A DNA stretch of 55,605 nucleotides. Source: Streptomyces sp. ISL-12 (GTDB lineage Bacteria; Actinomycetota; Actinomycetes; Streptomycetales; Streptomycetaceae). The DNA is taken from NCBI RefSeq assembly GCF_018614415.1, contig NZ_JAGGOO010000074.1, positions 1 to 55,605 on the forward strand. The letters run 5' to 3'. The translations under genes and the position numbers were made by a program. Below the pieces are notes generated by a model that made no database searches, was not told the origin of the DNA, and saw nothing but the letters and a program-made list of their open reading frames with translations. This document shows, piece by piece, positions 8,785-17,039 of the stretch. The stretch's first letter is position 1, and each line of letters begins with the position of its first letter.

Positions 8785-10071
8785 GTGCGGGAGTTCGTCG
8801 TCGAGGCCGACGGGGGATCGCGGGGCAACCCCGGTCCCGCCGGGTACGGCGCGGTGGTGCGGGACGCGGCCACGGGGGAGACCCTGGTGGAGGCCGCCGA
8901 GTACCTGGGCGTCGCCACCAACAACGTCGCCGAGTACCGGGGCCTGCTGGCCGGCCTGCGCGCCGCGCACGGGCTGGACCCGCGGGCCACGGTGCGCGTG
9001 CGGATGGACTCCAAGCTCGTCGTCGAGCAGATGTCGGGCCGCTGGAAGATCAAGCACCCCGCCATGAAGCCGCTCGCCACCGAGGCGCGGTCCGTCTTCC
9101 CGCCGGACCGGGTGACGTACGAGTGGATCCCGCGCGCGAGCAACAAGCACGCCGACCGGCTGGCCAACGAGGCGATGGACGCGGGGGCGCGCGGCGAGCG
9201 GTGGTCGCCGTCGGCGTCGACGGCGGAGCTGGACGGTGACGGTGGCGGTAGCGGAGGCGGAGGGACGGCCGCCGATGTGGGCGGAGGCGGAGGGGCGGCC
9301 GTAGACGCGGGCGGTGTCGGTGGTACGGCCGTAGACGCGGGCGGTGTCGGTGGTGCGGCCGCCGATGTGGGTGGTATCGGTGGCACGGCAGCCGATGTGG
9401 GTGCCGCGCGGACCGTCGCCACCCCCGGCTGGGGACCCCCCGACATGGGCGCCCCCGCCACCTTCGTCCTCCTGCGCCACGGCGAGACCCCCCTCACCCC
9501 GCAGAAGCGTTTCTCGGGCAGCGGCGGCAGCGACCCCTCCCTCTCGGACGCCGGCCGCGAGCAGGCCGAGAAGGCCGCCGCCGCCCTCGCCCGGCGCGGC
9601 ACCGTCCAGGCGGTCGTCACCTCCCCGCTGGCCCGCACCCGGCAGACCGCCGAGATCGTCGCCGCCCGCCTGGGCCTCGACGTGAGCGTGGAGGAGGGCC
9701 TGCGCGAGACCGACTTCGGGGCCTGGGAGGGCCTCACCTTCGCCGAGGTCCGCGAACGCTGGCCCGACGACCTGAACGCCTGGCTCACCTCCCCGGAAGC
9801 CGAACCCACCGGCGGCGGCGAGTCCTTCGCGGCGACCGGCGCCCGGATCGCCGCCACCCGCGACAAACTGGTCGCGGCGCACGCCGGCCGCACGGTCCTC
9901 CTGGTCTCCCACGTGACGCCGATCAAGACGTTCGTCCAACTCGCCCTGGGCGCCCCCACCGAGTCCCTGTTCCGCATGGAACTGTCGGCGGCCTCCCTGT
10001 CTGCGGTGGCCTACTACGCCGACGGCGGCGCCAGTGTCCGGCTCTTCAACGAGACGTCACACCTGCGCTGA
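8785..10071 (+). CDS. Bifunctional RNase HI / histidine phosphatase fusion
   Basis: 428 aa. The N-terminal RNase HI domain has catalytic acids D9, E50, D75 and D124 (ADGGSRGNPGP, NNVAEYRG, RMDSKLVVEQ, ASNKHADRLAN). The C-terminal phosphoglycerate-mutase-like domain has RHGET (231-235), RTRQTAEI and SHVTPIK. This fusion is known from actinobacteria, where the N-terminal half degrades RNA in RNA-DNA hybrids and the C-terminal half has acid-phosphatase or alpha-ribazole-phosphatase-like activity. The linker (about 150-208) is a repetitive Gly/Ala/Val/Asp segment. The GTG at 8785 with GAGG 9 nt upstream is chosen; GTGs at 8776 and 8779 are also in frame. Confidence 0.95.
   Translation: MREFVVEADGGSRGNPGPAGYGAVVRDAATGETLVEAAEYLGVATNNVAEYRGLLAGLRAAHGLDPRATVRVRMDSKLVVEQMSGRWKIKHPAMKPLATEARSVFPPDRVTYEWIPRASNKHADRLANEAMDAGARGERWSPSASTAELDGDGGGSGGGGTAADVGGGGGAAVDAGGVGGTAVDAGGVGGAAADVGGIGGTAADVGAARTVATPGWGPPDMGAPATFVLLRHGETPLTPQKRFSGSGGSDPSLSDAGREQAEKAAAALARRGTVQAVVTSPLARTRQTAEIVAARLGLDVSVEEGLRETDFGAWEGLTFAEVRERWPDDLNAWLTSPEAEPTGGGESFAATGARIAATRDKLVAAHAGRTVLLVSHVTPIKTFVQLALGAPTESLFRMELSAASLSAVAYYADGGASVRLFNETSHLR
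9230..9410. repeat. Tandem repeat encoding the RNase HI-phosphatase linker
   Basis: Imperfect units of about 30-36 bp built from GGCGG, GGTGTCGGTGGT and GCCGATGTGGG encode GGVGGTAVDA-type repeats. The unit containing GACGCGGGCGGTGTCGG occurs twice in a row (about 9304-9350). Confidence 0.8.
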
Positions 10072-10719
10072 GCCGAGCTCTGCCGCCTCCCGCGCCAGCG
10101 CCTCGACCCGCCCCCAGTCCCGCCCGGCGACCGCGTCCTTCGGCAGCATCCAGCTCCCGCCCACACAACCGACGTTGGGCAGGGCGAGGTACTCGGGCGC
10201 GGAGGCCGGGGTGATCCCGCCCGTCGGGCAGAACCGCGCCTGCGGCAGCGGGGCGGAGAGCGCCTTGAGGTAGGCGGTGCCGCCCGCCGCCTCGGCCGGG
10301 AAGAACTTCATCTCCCGCACCCCGCGCTCCAGCAGCGCCACCACCTCCGACGTGGTCGACACCCCCGGCAGGAACGGCACGCCCGACGCCCGCATGGCCT
10401 CCAGCAGCGACTCCGTCCACCCCGGACTGACCAGGAACCGCGCCCCGGCCGCCACGACCTCCTCGACCTGCGCGGCCGTGATGACGGTCCCCGCGCCGAC
10501 CACCGCGTCCGGCACCTGCTCGGCGATCGCCCGGATCGCGTCGACGGCGGCGGGCGTCCGCAAGGTGACCTCGATCGCGGGCAGCCCACCGGCCACCAGC
10601 GCCCGCGCCAGCGGTACGGCGTCGGCGGCGTCGTCGACGACCACCACGGGGACGACGGGCGCGAGGTCGAGCACGGAGACGGCGGCGGACGCGGAGGGGG
10701 AGGGCAGCGCAGAGGTCAT
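10057..10719 (-). CDS. eda: 2-dehydro-3-deoxy-phosphogluconate (KDPG) aldolase
   Basis: 220 aa, the usual length for the family. Class I aldolase features: IEVTLRT with catalytic Glu, GAGTV, Schiff-base Lys in VREMKFFPAE, and the phosphate-binding PTGGITP. It cleaves KDPG to pyruvate and glyceraldehyde 3-phosphate (Entner-Doudoroff and sugar-acid catabolism) and may accept related keto acids. The ATG at 10719 follows GGAGAGG. The gene converges on, and overlaps by 15 bp, the RNase HI gene. Confidence 0.92.
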   Translation of the reverse strand: MTSALPSPSASAAVSVLDLAPVVPVVVVDDAADAVPLARALVAGGLPAIEVTLRTPAAVDAIRAIAEQVPDAVVGAGTVITAAQVEEVVAAGARFLVSPGWTESLLEAMRASGVPFLPGVSTTSEVVALLERGVREMKFFPAEAAGGTAYLKALSAPLPQARFCPTGGITPASAPEYLALPNVGCVGGSWMLPKDAVAGRDWGRVEALAREAAELGSAQV

Positions 10720-10760
10720 GCCCTCATCCTCTCCGCGAGGCGCACTACACGCAAAGCTCA

Positions 10761-10775
10761 TTGCGTATACTGCAA
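10761..10775. promoter_or_regulatory. Operator-like inverted repeat upstream of the aldolase gene
   Basis: TTGCGTATACTGCAA has TTGC/GCAA arms around a near-palindromic core. It lies about 45 bp upstream of the aldolase ATG on the opposite strand and could bind a GntR- or LacI-type regulator. No regulator gene is adjacent. Confidence 0.4.
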
Positions 10776-10786
10776 CGCACGTGCCC

Positions 10787-11569
10787 TCAGTGCACCTCGT
10801 CCACCAGCACATCCAGCGCCCAGGCCCGCCCCGCCCTCGCGGGCGCCTGGGCCTCCACCACGTACCCAAGGTCCCGCAGCGCCTCCACCAGCTCCGCCGG
10901 ACTCCCGGGCGCGGCCCCCTCGGTCAGCAGGCTCCGCACGATCCGCCCCTTGGTCGCCTTGTTGAAGTGGCTGACCACCTTGCGGGTGGGCGCGTGCAGC
11001 ACCCGTACCGTCGCCGTCCGCTCCGCGACCTCACCCTTCGGCTTCCAGGCCGCCGCGTACGCCGCCGACCGCAGGTCCAGCACCAGCCCGTCCCCGGCCG
11101 CCTCCGGCAGGACCTCGGCCATCGGAGCACGCCAGTGCCCGGCCAGCGCCCCGAGTCCCGGCAGCTTCACCCCCATCGAGCACCGGTAGGAGGGAATCCG
11201 GTCGCCGACCCCGACCGCACCCCACAACCCCGAGAAGACCAGCAGCTCCCGCCCGGCCCGCCGCTTCGCGGCCTGGTCGAGGGAGCCCAGGTCCAGCGCG
11301 TCGTACAGCACCCCGGTGTAGACCTCCCCGGCGGGCCGGGCCCCGGCCGTCCGCAGCCCGGCGTTCTTGCCGACCTCGCCCCGCAGCCCCTCGCTCAGCC
11401 CGAGCACCTCCCGGGCCTTCTCCTTGTCCGCCGCGCACAGCTCGACCAGCTCGTCGAGCACGGCCGCCCGCGCCTCGGCGAGCCCCGGCAACGACAGCGA
11501 CTCCGGCTTCAGCGGGGCACCCCGCCCGGACGGCGCCTTCCCCTCGGACGGCGGCAGCAGGACAAGCAC
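10787..11569 (-). CDS. yaaA: YaaA/DUF328 family peroxide-stress protein
   Basis: 260 aa, full length. It begins VLVLLPPSEGK, the family hallmark, and contains SGLWGAVGVGDRIPSYRCSMGV and HFNKATKGRIVR. In E. coli YaaA lowers intracellular free iron during peroxide stress and binds DNA. The GTG at 11569 follows GAAGGAG. It is monocistronic and lies upstream of the divergently placed aldolase-end region; a 239-bp gap to the next gene holds a palindromic repeat. Confidence 0.93.
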   Translation of the reverse strand: MLVLLPPSEGKAPSGRGAPLKPESLSLPGLAEARAAVLDELVELCAADKEKAREVLGLSEGLRGEVGKNAGLRTAGARPAGEVYTGVLYDALDLGSLDQAAKRRAGRELLVFSGLWGAVGVGDRIPSYRCSMGVKLPGLGALAGHWRAPMAEVLPEAAGDGLVLDLRSAAYAAAWKPKGEVAERTATVRVLHAPTRKVVSHFNKATKGRIVRSLLTEGAAPGSPAELVEALRDLGYVVEAQAPARAGRAWALDVLVDEVH

Positions 11570-11667
11570 ACGTACTCCTTCGATCGAGCTCCCGCCAGGG
11601 TACGACCCGCCCGGCCCGGCCTGGCCGGTCGTTTGGATCACGCCGCGGACGCGGGGTCCGGCACGCG

Positions 11668-11706
11668 CTCCCCCACTGCCTGAACGGCGTGGGGGGACCC
11701 CCATCG
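11668..11706. repeat. Streptomyces-type palindromic repeat, copy A (intergenic)
   Basis: CTCCCCCA, then CTGCCTGAACGGCG, then TGGGGGGACCCCCATCG. The same backbone recurs at 32700-32747 (opposite orientation) and 38931-38969. Here it lies between yaaA and the membrane-protein gene. Confidence 0.85.
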
Positions 11707-11808
11707 CGTTGCCGCCCTCCTGCGCCTTGCAGCCGCACGCACCAGACCCCGCTCACCGGCATGGACACGTCCCGCCGATGTCCTGCGTCCTGATCCGAAC
11801 GACAGGCC

Positions 11809-12396
11809 CTAAGCGTCCGCTCGCGCCTCCTCGACCGCCCGTACGAACCCGGCGGCGTCGTCGGCATGGCAGCGCACGACGCGTACCTCGCTGCGCTGCC
11901 CGAGGAAGCCGACGTGGACGACGGGCCGCTCCAGGAGCAGCGTGACCGAGGTCTGCGACCCCACGGCCAGGTCCAGCTCGCCGTCGGCCGGCGCGTGCGT
12001 CATGCGCAGCTCCCGCCGCACCGAGCCGATCAGCTCCAGCGGAATCCGCAGGTCGGCGTGGAGGGCCCGGCGGACGCGCAGGACGCCGGCGTCGGGATCG
12101 AGGACGTGCGGACGGACCACGGAGGCGGCGTGCAGCCCGACGACGAACAGGACGGTGTACACGTCCAGGACGAGCACCACGTGGTGCGCCGCGGGCCAGT
12201 CCCGGAGCAGGACGGACATCCCCACGGCCTCCACCACGCACACGAACGCGACCCCGAACGCCATGGCCCCCTGGCCCCGCGTGTACCCGAAGACCCGTGC
12301 CGCGGCCGTCGCCCCGTGAGTCCGCCGCGCCACCCACAGGCCGAGGCTCGCCAGCAGCCGCAGCTCGTGCCGGACCAGAGCGCGAGCCACCCTCAT
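11809..12396 (-). CDS. Membrane-associated hypothetical protein coupled to the MerR regulator
   Basis: 195 aa. Two or three hydrophobic segments lie in residues 40-105 (AMAFGVAFVCVVEAVGMSVL and VVLVLDVYTVLFVVGLHAA); the C-terminal half is a soluble beta-rich region. The ATG at 12396 overlaps the MerR-gene TGA as ATGA, so translation is coupled. No family was recognised. The context implies it belongs to the response controlled by the upstream regulator. Confidence 0.8.
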   Translation of the reverse strand: MRVARALVRHELRLLASLGLWVARRTHGATAAARVFGYTRGQGAMAFGVAFVCVVEAVGMSVLLRDWPAAHHVVLVLDVYTVLFVVGLHAASVVRPHVLDPDAGVLRVRRALHADLRIPLELIGSVRRELRMTHAPADGELDLAVGSQTSVTLLLERPVVHVGFLGQRSEVRVVRCHADDAAGFVRAVEEARADA

Positions 12397-13151
12397 GACC
12401 ACCGCCCCCGCGAGGCGATCCACAGCGCCAGCTGGACCGCGCGCGCCTGCGCGGGCGCGAAGTCCGCGTAGAGGGCACGCAGGAATCCGTGCCCGGTGTC
12501 GAGGACGTCCCCCTCCTCCGGCACCATCTCCGCGGGTATGCAGTCCGCCAGCGCCCGGCCCGCCTCCGCCACCCGGGGATCGTCGGGCTCGGCCTCCGCC
12601 ACCTCGTCGAGCAGGGCGTACGCCCGGTGGGCCCGTGCCACCGCCTCCGGCGACCCCAGCGCCCCGCGCAGCACGCTCACCATCCGCTCCCGCTCCTCCG
12701 GCGGGGCCACCGTCTCCAGCAGCGCGAGCACCTCCCGGTCCAGGGCGGCCATGGGAGAGCCGGACAGGGGCGGGGTGGCGGCGAACAGCGCGGCCAGCTC
12801 CGGTGAGACCGGCCCTTCGGCGGGCAGCTCCCCGCCGTCCAGCAGCCCTCGCAGCCGCGCCCGCCGCTCCCGGATCGCCGCCTCCTGCCGCGCCAGGTCG
12901 GCGTCCAGCTCCTGAAGCACCTCGGTGAGTTCCTTCCCGGCGTCGTCGGCGAGCACGTCCCGCACCTCGGCGAGCCCCAGCCCCAGCTCGGTCAGCCGCC
13001 GGACCCGGGCCAGCACGACGGCGTGCCGGAGCGTGTACGTCCGGTACCCGTTGGCCAGCCGCTCGGGTTCGGGCAACAGGCCCTGGTGGTGGTAGTGCCG
13101 TACGGTCCGCGTGGTGACGCCGACGGCGTCGGCGAGTTCTCCGATCCGCAT
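12393..13151 (-). CDS. MerR-family transcriptional regulator
   Basis: 252 aa. The N-terminal winged HTH reads RIGELADAVGVTTRTVRHYHHQGLLPEP, followed by a dimerising helix and a long C-terminal domain (about 100-252) without the Cys pairs of metal sensors, so it probably binds an organic ligand. The ATG at 13151 sits directly downstream of a MerR-type promoter whose dyad overlaps the spacer. No ribosome site is present and the predicted +1 is the ATG itself. Confidence 0.92.
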   Translation of the reverse strand: MRIGELADAVGVTTRTVRHYHHQGLLPEPERLANGYRTYTLRHAVVLARVRRLTELGLGLAEVRDVLADDAGKELTEVLQELDADLARQEAAIRERRARLRGLLDGGELPAEGPVSPELAALFAATPPLSGSPMAALDREVLALLETVAPPEERERMVSVLRGALGSPEAVARAHRAYALLDEVAEAEPDDPRVAEAGRALADCIPAEMVPEEGDVLDTGHGFLRALYADFAPAQARAVQLALWIASRGRWS

Positions 13152-13188
13152 GGGATCAGTAGAAACGTTGACCTTGCGGCAAGGTCAA
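13152..13188 (-). promoter_or_regulatory. MerR-type promoter with 19-bp spacer and 9-bp dyad, leaderless
   Basis: On the minus strand: -35 TTGACC (13188-13183), a 19-bp spacer, then TCTACT (13163-13158), 6 nt, ATG at 13151. The dyad TTGACCTTG / CAAGGTCAA (13168-13176 and 13180-13188) fills the -35 and spacer region. Long spacers with a central dyad are the hallmark of MerR-activated promoters, so autoregulation is inferred. Confidence 0.8.
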
Positions 13189-13291
13189 GGGGGCGGCGGA
13201 TGTGTCACGATCGAGGGAACGGCTACCGATCCCGTCGACAGGTGATCTTCCGATGTCCCACTCTGGCGAGCGACCGAAGGAGGGGCGTGAC

Positions 13292-13870
13292 ATGACCGCC
13301 ATGGCCCACGAGCCGCTCACGCAGGCGGACGTCCTGCTGGAGGGGTTCCTCGCCCTCGACACTCCGGAAGGCTTCCGGGCCGAGCTGATCGAGGGAGAGA
13401 TCGTTGTGACACCGCCGCCGGACGGGGATCACGAGGATTACATCAATCTGATCGTCAAGCAGGTGATCAGGAAGTCTCGGACCGACATGGATTTCTCGGG
13501 CAACAAGGGCTTGAAGCTGGAGAGCGGAGGCGCCTGCCCCAAGGACCACGTGATCCCGGACGGCACGTTCGCCCCGACCCGCCTGAGGCTCTACCGGGGT
13601 GCCGAAGCCTGGATGCCCTGTGACGGCGTCGCCATGGTCCTGGAAGTCACCTCCACCAAGCCCCAGGCCGACCGCGAGGCCAAGCGCCGCTGCTACGCCC
13701 GTGGCGGCATCCCTCTCTACCTCCTCGTCGACCGGGAGACCTCGGCGGTCACGCTGTTCAGTGATCCGGAGCGGGACGACTACCGGGACCACCACACGCG
13801 CCCCCTCGGCAAGCCCCTCTCCCTCCCCGCCCCCTTCGCCTTCGACCTCGACACCGCGGACTTCCTCTGA
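13292..13870 (+). CDS. Uma2-family (DUF820) putative restriction-like endonuclease
   Basis: 192 aa. PD-(D/E)XK-type features: AELIEGEIVVTPPP, VIPDGTFAP (Asp), VLEVTSTKPQADREAK (Glu and Lys) and GGIPLYLLVD. The family is expanded in Streptomyces and cyanobacteria and its biological role is not established. The ATG at 13292 follows AAGGAGGGG at 6-7 nt. Confidence 0.9.
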   Translation: MTAMAHEPLTQADVLLEGFLALDTPEGFRAELIEGEIVVTPPPDGDHEDYINLIVKQVIRKSRTDMDFSGNKGLKLESGGACPKDHVIPDGTFAPTRLRLYRGAEAWMPCDGVAMVLEVTSTKPQADREAKRRCYARGGIPLYLLVDRETSAVTLFSDPERDDYRDHHTRPLGKPLSLPAPFAFDLDTADFL

Positions 13871-13897
13871 CGCCGGGCCCGGTACCATGGTCCACAC

Positions 13898-14308
13898 GGC
13901 AGACGAGCCGGGCGGACGGCCGCGTGGAGTCCCTTACGGGGCTCCCCGAGGAACGTCCGGGCTCCACAGGGCAGGGTGATGGCTAACGGCCACCCGGGGT
14001 GACCCGCGGGACAGTGCCACAGAAAGCAGACCGCCCAGCGCTCAGGCGCTGGGTAAGGGTGAAACGGTGGTGTAAGAGACCACCAGTGCCCAGGGCGACC
14101 TGGGCAGCTAGGTAAACCCCACCCGGAGCAAGGTCAAGAAGGGGGCACCCCGGTGCCCCTGCGCGGATGTTCGAGGGCGGCCCGCCCGAGTCCGCGGGTA
14201 GACCGCTGGAGGCCGGCGGCAACGCCGGTCCTAGATGGATGGCCGTCACCGAGGGGTCCGCGAGGCCCCTTCGGGACAGAACCCGGCGTACAGCCCGACT
14301 CGTCTGCC
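13898..14308 (+). ncRNA. rnpB: RNase P RNA (bacterial class A)
   Basis: Catalytic RNA of ribonuclease P, which matures tRNA 5' ends. The P1 stem closes between GGCAGACGAG (13898-13907) and CTCGTCTGCC (14299-14308). The conserved core motifs are present: GAGGAACGTCCGGGCTCC with ACAGGGCAG, ACAGAAAGCAGACCGCC, and the 3' ACAGAACCCGGCGTACAGCCCGA. Length is about 411 nt, as expected for Streptomyces. Only spurious ORFs overlap it. Confidence 0.97.
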
Positions 14309-14367
14309 GCCCCTCCCTCGCGGCCCCCGCCGAGCGCGGTCGTCCTGCTCGATCGGCGGGTGCGTCG

Positions 14368-15582
14368 TCACAGGTAGCGGCGAATGGGCTGGACAGCGTA
14401 TTCGCGGGTGCGTTGCAGGAGGTCGCGTCTCCTCCAGCGGCTGGGCCGCATCAGTCGGCTCGCCGCCGTGTCGGCGTCGAAGTGAGCGTCGAGGGTCGCG
14501 GTGAACTCCTCGTCCAGGACGGCGAGCATGACTTCCTCGTCGTGGGCCAGGGAGCGCCGGTTGAAGTTGGTCGAGCCGACGAGAGCCGCCGTGCGGTCCA
14601 CGGTGATGACCTTGGTGTGCAACATCGTCGGCTGGTACTGGTGCACCTTCACTCCGCAGGCGAGCAGGTCCTCGTAGAAGTGCTGTCCGGCCAGCTGGCA
14701 GACCCGCTTGTCGGTGTGCGGGCCGGGCAGCAGGATCTCCACCTCGACGCCGCGCCGCGCGGCGGCGCACAGCAGCCCGATGAAGTAGGCGTCCGGGGAG
14801 AAGTAGGCGGTGGCCAGCCGGAACCGCTCCTCGGCCGACTCGATCATCACCCGGATCAGGGTCTGCATGTCCTGCCAGCCGAAACTGGCCGAACCGCGCA
14901 CCACCTGCACCACCGCGTCGCCCTGCGGGCGGTGGCCGGAGAACCGGTCGCGGTCGTCGAAGAGCTCGTCGTGGCACTCGGCCCAGTTCTGCGCGAACGC
15001 CGCCGCGATGCCGTCCACGGCCGGCCCGCGCACCCGCACATGGGTGTCCCGCCACTCGCCGGGACCACGGGCGTCACCGCACCACTCCTCGGCGATGCCG
15101 ACGCCGCCGGTGAAGGCGGTCTGCTCGTCCACGACCAGCACCTTGCGGTGGCAACGGTGATTCTGCTTGAGGGGCGACAGGTACAGCGGCTTGCGGAACC
15201 AGGCCACCTGCACGCCCGACCGGCGCATCTCCTCCAGCAGATCCTTGTCGATCAGCCGGCTGCCGAAGCCGTCCAGCAGCAGTCGCACCCTGACCCCGTC
15301 CCGGGCCCGATCCGCCAGTGCGTGCGCGAACTCGCGGGCTATGGCGCCCTTCCAGTACACGAAGGTCATCATGTCCACCGTGTGCTCGGCGGACCGGATG
15401 GCGTCGAGCATGGCGGGGAAGATCTCGTCGCCGTTGCGCAGGGCGACCAGGGCGTTCCCTTCGGTGGCCGCGATGCCGATCAGACGCTCCAGCCGGCGCC
15501 GTATCCGCACGGCCCGCTCACCGGCGGCCTCGCCGCCCCGGGTGCCGTCCGCGGTACCCGGTATCTGCTGGGTGCTGGTCAT
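14368..15582 (-). CDS. Phospholipase D-like / cardiolipin synthase
   Basis: 404 aa. Two HKD motifs are seen: HRKVLVVDEQTAFTGG (about 143-158) and HTKVITVDRTAALVGSTN (about 323-340), plus conserved NRRS after the second. Such enzymes transfer phosphatidyl groups (cardiolipin synthesis) or hydrolyse phosphodiesters. There is no N-terminal membrane helix pair, unlike classical Cls, so it may be a soluble or peripheral variant (ClsC/YwiE-like). The ATG at 15582 follows GGAAGG. It converges with rnpB. Confidence 0.88.
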   Translation of the reverse strand: MTSTQQIPGTADGTRGGEAAGERAVRIRRRLERLIGIAATEGNALVALRNGDEIFPAMLDAIRSAEHTVDMMTFVYWKGAIAREFAHALADRARDGVRVRLLLDGFGSRLIDKDLLEEMRRSGVQVAWFRKPLYLSPLKQNHRCHRKVLVVDEQTAFTGGVGIAEEWCGDARGPGEWRDTHVRVRGPAVDGIAAAFAQNWAECHDELFDDRDRFSGHRPQGDAVVQVVRGSASFGWQDMQTLIRVMIESAEERFRLATAYFSPDAYFIGLLCAAARRGVEVEILLPGPHTDKRVCQLAGQHFYEDLLACGVKVHQYQPTMLHTKVITVDRTAALVGSTNFNRRSLAHDEEVMLAVLDEEFTATLDAHFDADTAASRLMRPSRWRRRDLLQRTREYAVQPIRRYL

Positions 15583-15607
15583 TCTTCGCCTTCCGGGCCG
15601 GGAGAGG

Positions 15608-16105
15608 TCAGTCGTTGGCGGCGGCCACCAGCTCGCGCACGTTCTCTACGCCGCCGCAGCCGGATTCCAGATACCGCGCGCGTGCCTTCAGGAACTTCTG
15701 CCCCAGTGCGGCGCGGCGGTCCTCGCCGACGTTCTCCCGGGCATCGTTGAGGAGGGTGCGTTCTTCCTCGTCCGCGTGGTGGTTGACCGCCGTGACCAGC
15801 TCTTCGAGCTTTTCGTCCCATGCGTCGGAGGCGGTGTCCTCCACCTCCAGCAGGGCCAGCAGCGCTTCATTGGCTTCGTGGTGCTCATGGACGCTGTGGT
15901 CGACGTCCTCGCCGTCGACGTTCTTGTACCGCCGCAGCGCCGGATAGACCTCGTCCTCCTCGGCCGAGGCATGTGCGATGAGCAGATCCGCGAACTCCGC
16001 CAGGGCGGCGGCACGGTCCGCTTCGACATTCCGCATGACGCGGAAGAGGTCCTCCATACGGCGGTGGTCCCGCAGGATGAGCTCGACGACATCGGTGGAC
16101 GACAC
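15608..16105 (-). CDS. Hemerythrin-like (HHE) domain protein
   Basis: 165 aa, four-helix bundle. Metal-ligand pattern: HRRMEDLF, AHASAEEDEVYP, HEHHEANEALL and NHHADEEERTLL. A di-iron site binding O2 or NO is expected; in actinobacteria such proteins are tied to oxidative or nitrosative stress. The GTG at 16105 has GGGAG just upstream. It lies 25 bp downstream of the phospholipase D-like gene start on the same strand, possibly one operon. Confidence 0.9.
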   Translation of the reverse strand: MSSTDVVELILRDHRRMEDLFRVMRNVEADRAAALAEFADLLIAHASAEEDEVYPALRRYKNVDGEDVDHSVHEHHEANEALLALLEVEDTASDAWDEKLEELVTAVNHHADEEERTLLNDARENVGEDRRAALGQKFLKARARYLESGCGGVENVRELVAAAND

Positions 16106-16193
16106 AGGGACTCCCTGACTTCGTGTGACGGTGATACGAAGTCGCGGATACCCGGGTTCCCGCGAACGAGACGTACCGGCTGGTGAGCGTGAG

Positions 16194-16616
16194 TCAGCGG
16201 GACTCGGTCGTGGGGGCGGACGGACAGAAGCAGACCGTGACGGCCTTGCCGTGGGGGCAGGGGCGTGCTTCCCAGTCGTCGGCCAGGGCGTCGACGAGGA
16301 ACATGCCGCGCCCGCCGAGGCGGTCGCGGCTGGGCTCGCGGGGGGTGGGCAGGGCGGCGTCGTCGTCGTGCACGGTGATGTGCAGGCACCGGCCGTCCCA
16401 GGTCATCACGAGGCGGGCCGCGGAGTGGGCGTGGAGGTGGGCGTTGGTGACCAGTTCGGAGACGGTCAGCAGCACGTCGTCCACCGTATGCGAGCGGTGG
16501 TGCGTCCAACCGAGGCTCTCCAGGTGCTCGCGCGCCCAGTCGCGTGCTGCCTTCGGGCCGGTACTCATCGGGAGGGAGCGCGCCCAGCCCACCGCCCGCA
16601 CTGACGACTCGTCCAC
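16194..16616 (-). CDS. RsbW-like ATP-binding protein (GHKL anti-sigma/regulatory kinase)
   Basis: 140 aa. HATPase_c_2-type fold: N box VSELVTNAHLHAHS and G boxes GGRGMFLVDALADDW. Such stand-alone GHKL proteins in Streptomyces phosphorylate anti-anti-sigma factors or bind sigma factors. The GTG at 16616 with GAGG 7 nt upstream is chosen. No sigma factor or antagonist is adjacent. Confidence 0.88.
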   Translation of the reverse strand: MDESSVRAVGWARSLPMSTGPKAARDWAREHLESLGWTHHRSHTVDDVLLTVSELVTNAHLHAHSAARLVMTWDGRCLHITVHDDDAALPTPREPSRDRLGGRGMFLVDALADDWEARPCPHGKAVTVCFCPSAPTTESR

Positions 16617-16652
16617 TGTGGTTCCTCTCTGTCCGGGGTCCGGGGTCCGGGG

Positions 16653-16895
16653 TCAGAACGGCATACGGCCGCGGGCCCGCCGGCCCGCCGACCCGCTGCG
16701 GCCGACAGCCCTGGAACTGCTGCGGAAGGGCTTGCTGAGCGCACGGCCGAGGACGCCGGGAGCCTTACCACCGGTCCGTGACCCGACGTTGAGCGTGCGC
16801 TGGGTGCCGCGCTGCGGGTGGTGGGACAGGCGCGGTAGGAGGAAGGCGAGAACGGCGAGAACGACACACACGGCGACTATGCCGACGATCATCAT
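16653..16895 (-). CDS. Small single-pass membrane protein with basic tail
   Basis: 80 aa. It starts MMIVGIVAVCVVLAVLAFLLP, one transmembrane helix, then a conserved-looking polar tail rich in Arg, Gly and Ser ending AGRRARGRMPF. GAGGAG lies 7 nt before the ATG at 16895. It resembles a small protein family widespread in Streptomyces (DUF6411-like, from memory). It lies next to stress-type genes. Function is unknown. Confidence 0.75.
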   Translation of the reverse strand: MMIVGIVAVCVVLAVLAFLLPRLSHHPQRGTQRTLNVGSRTGGKAPGVLGRALSKPFRSSSRAVGRSGSAGRRARGRMPF

Positions 16896-17039
16896 GACGG
16901 AACTCCTCGCTCTGAGACGTGACTTCCGCGTGCCCTGGGGGCGCGGAGCCATGCCGTGGAACGGGGTGGTACCGGACGTGAGGGGAGGGCGGACGCCGTC
17001 GTGCGACCATCAGCGCCACTACGGCGTGCGCTGTCGTGG

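Noticed and set aside
13292..13870. Restriction system component
   Set aside because: Uma2 proteins are common singletons in Streptomyces; no methyltransferase is adjacent.
14167..15750. Long plus-strand ORF of 527 codons
   Set aside because: It runs across the RNase P RNA and antisense to the phospholipase D-like gene. Composition is a GC shadow and no domain is visible.
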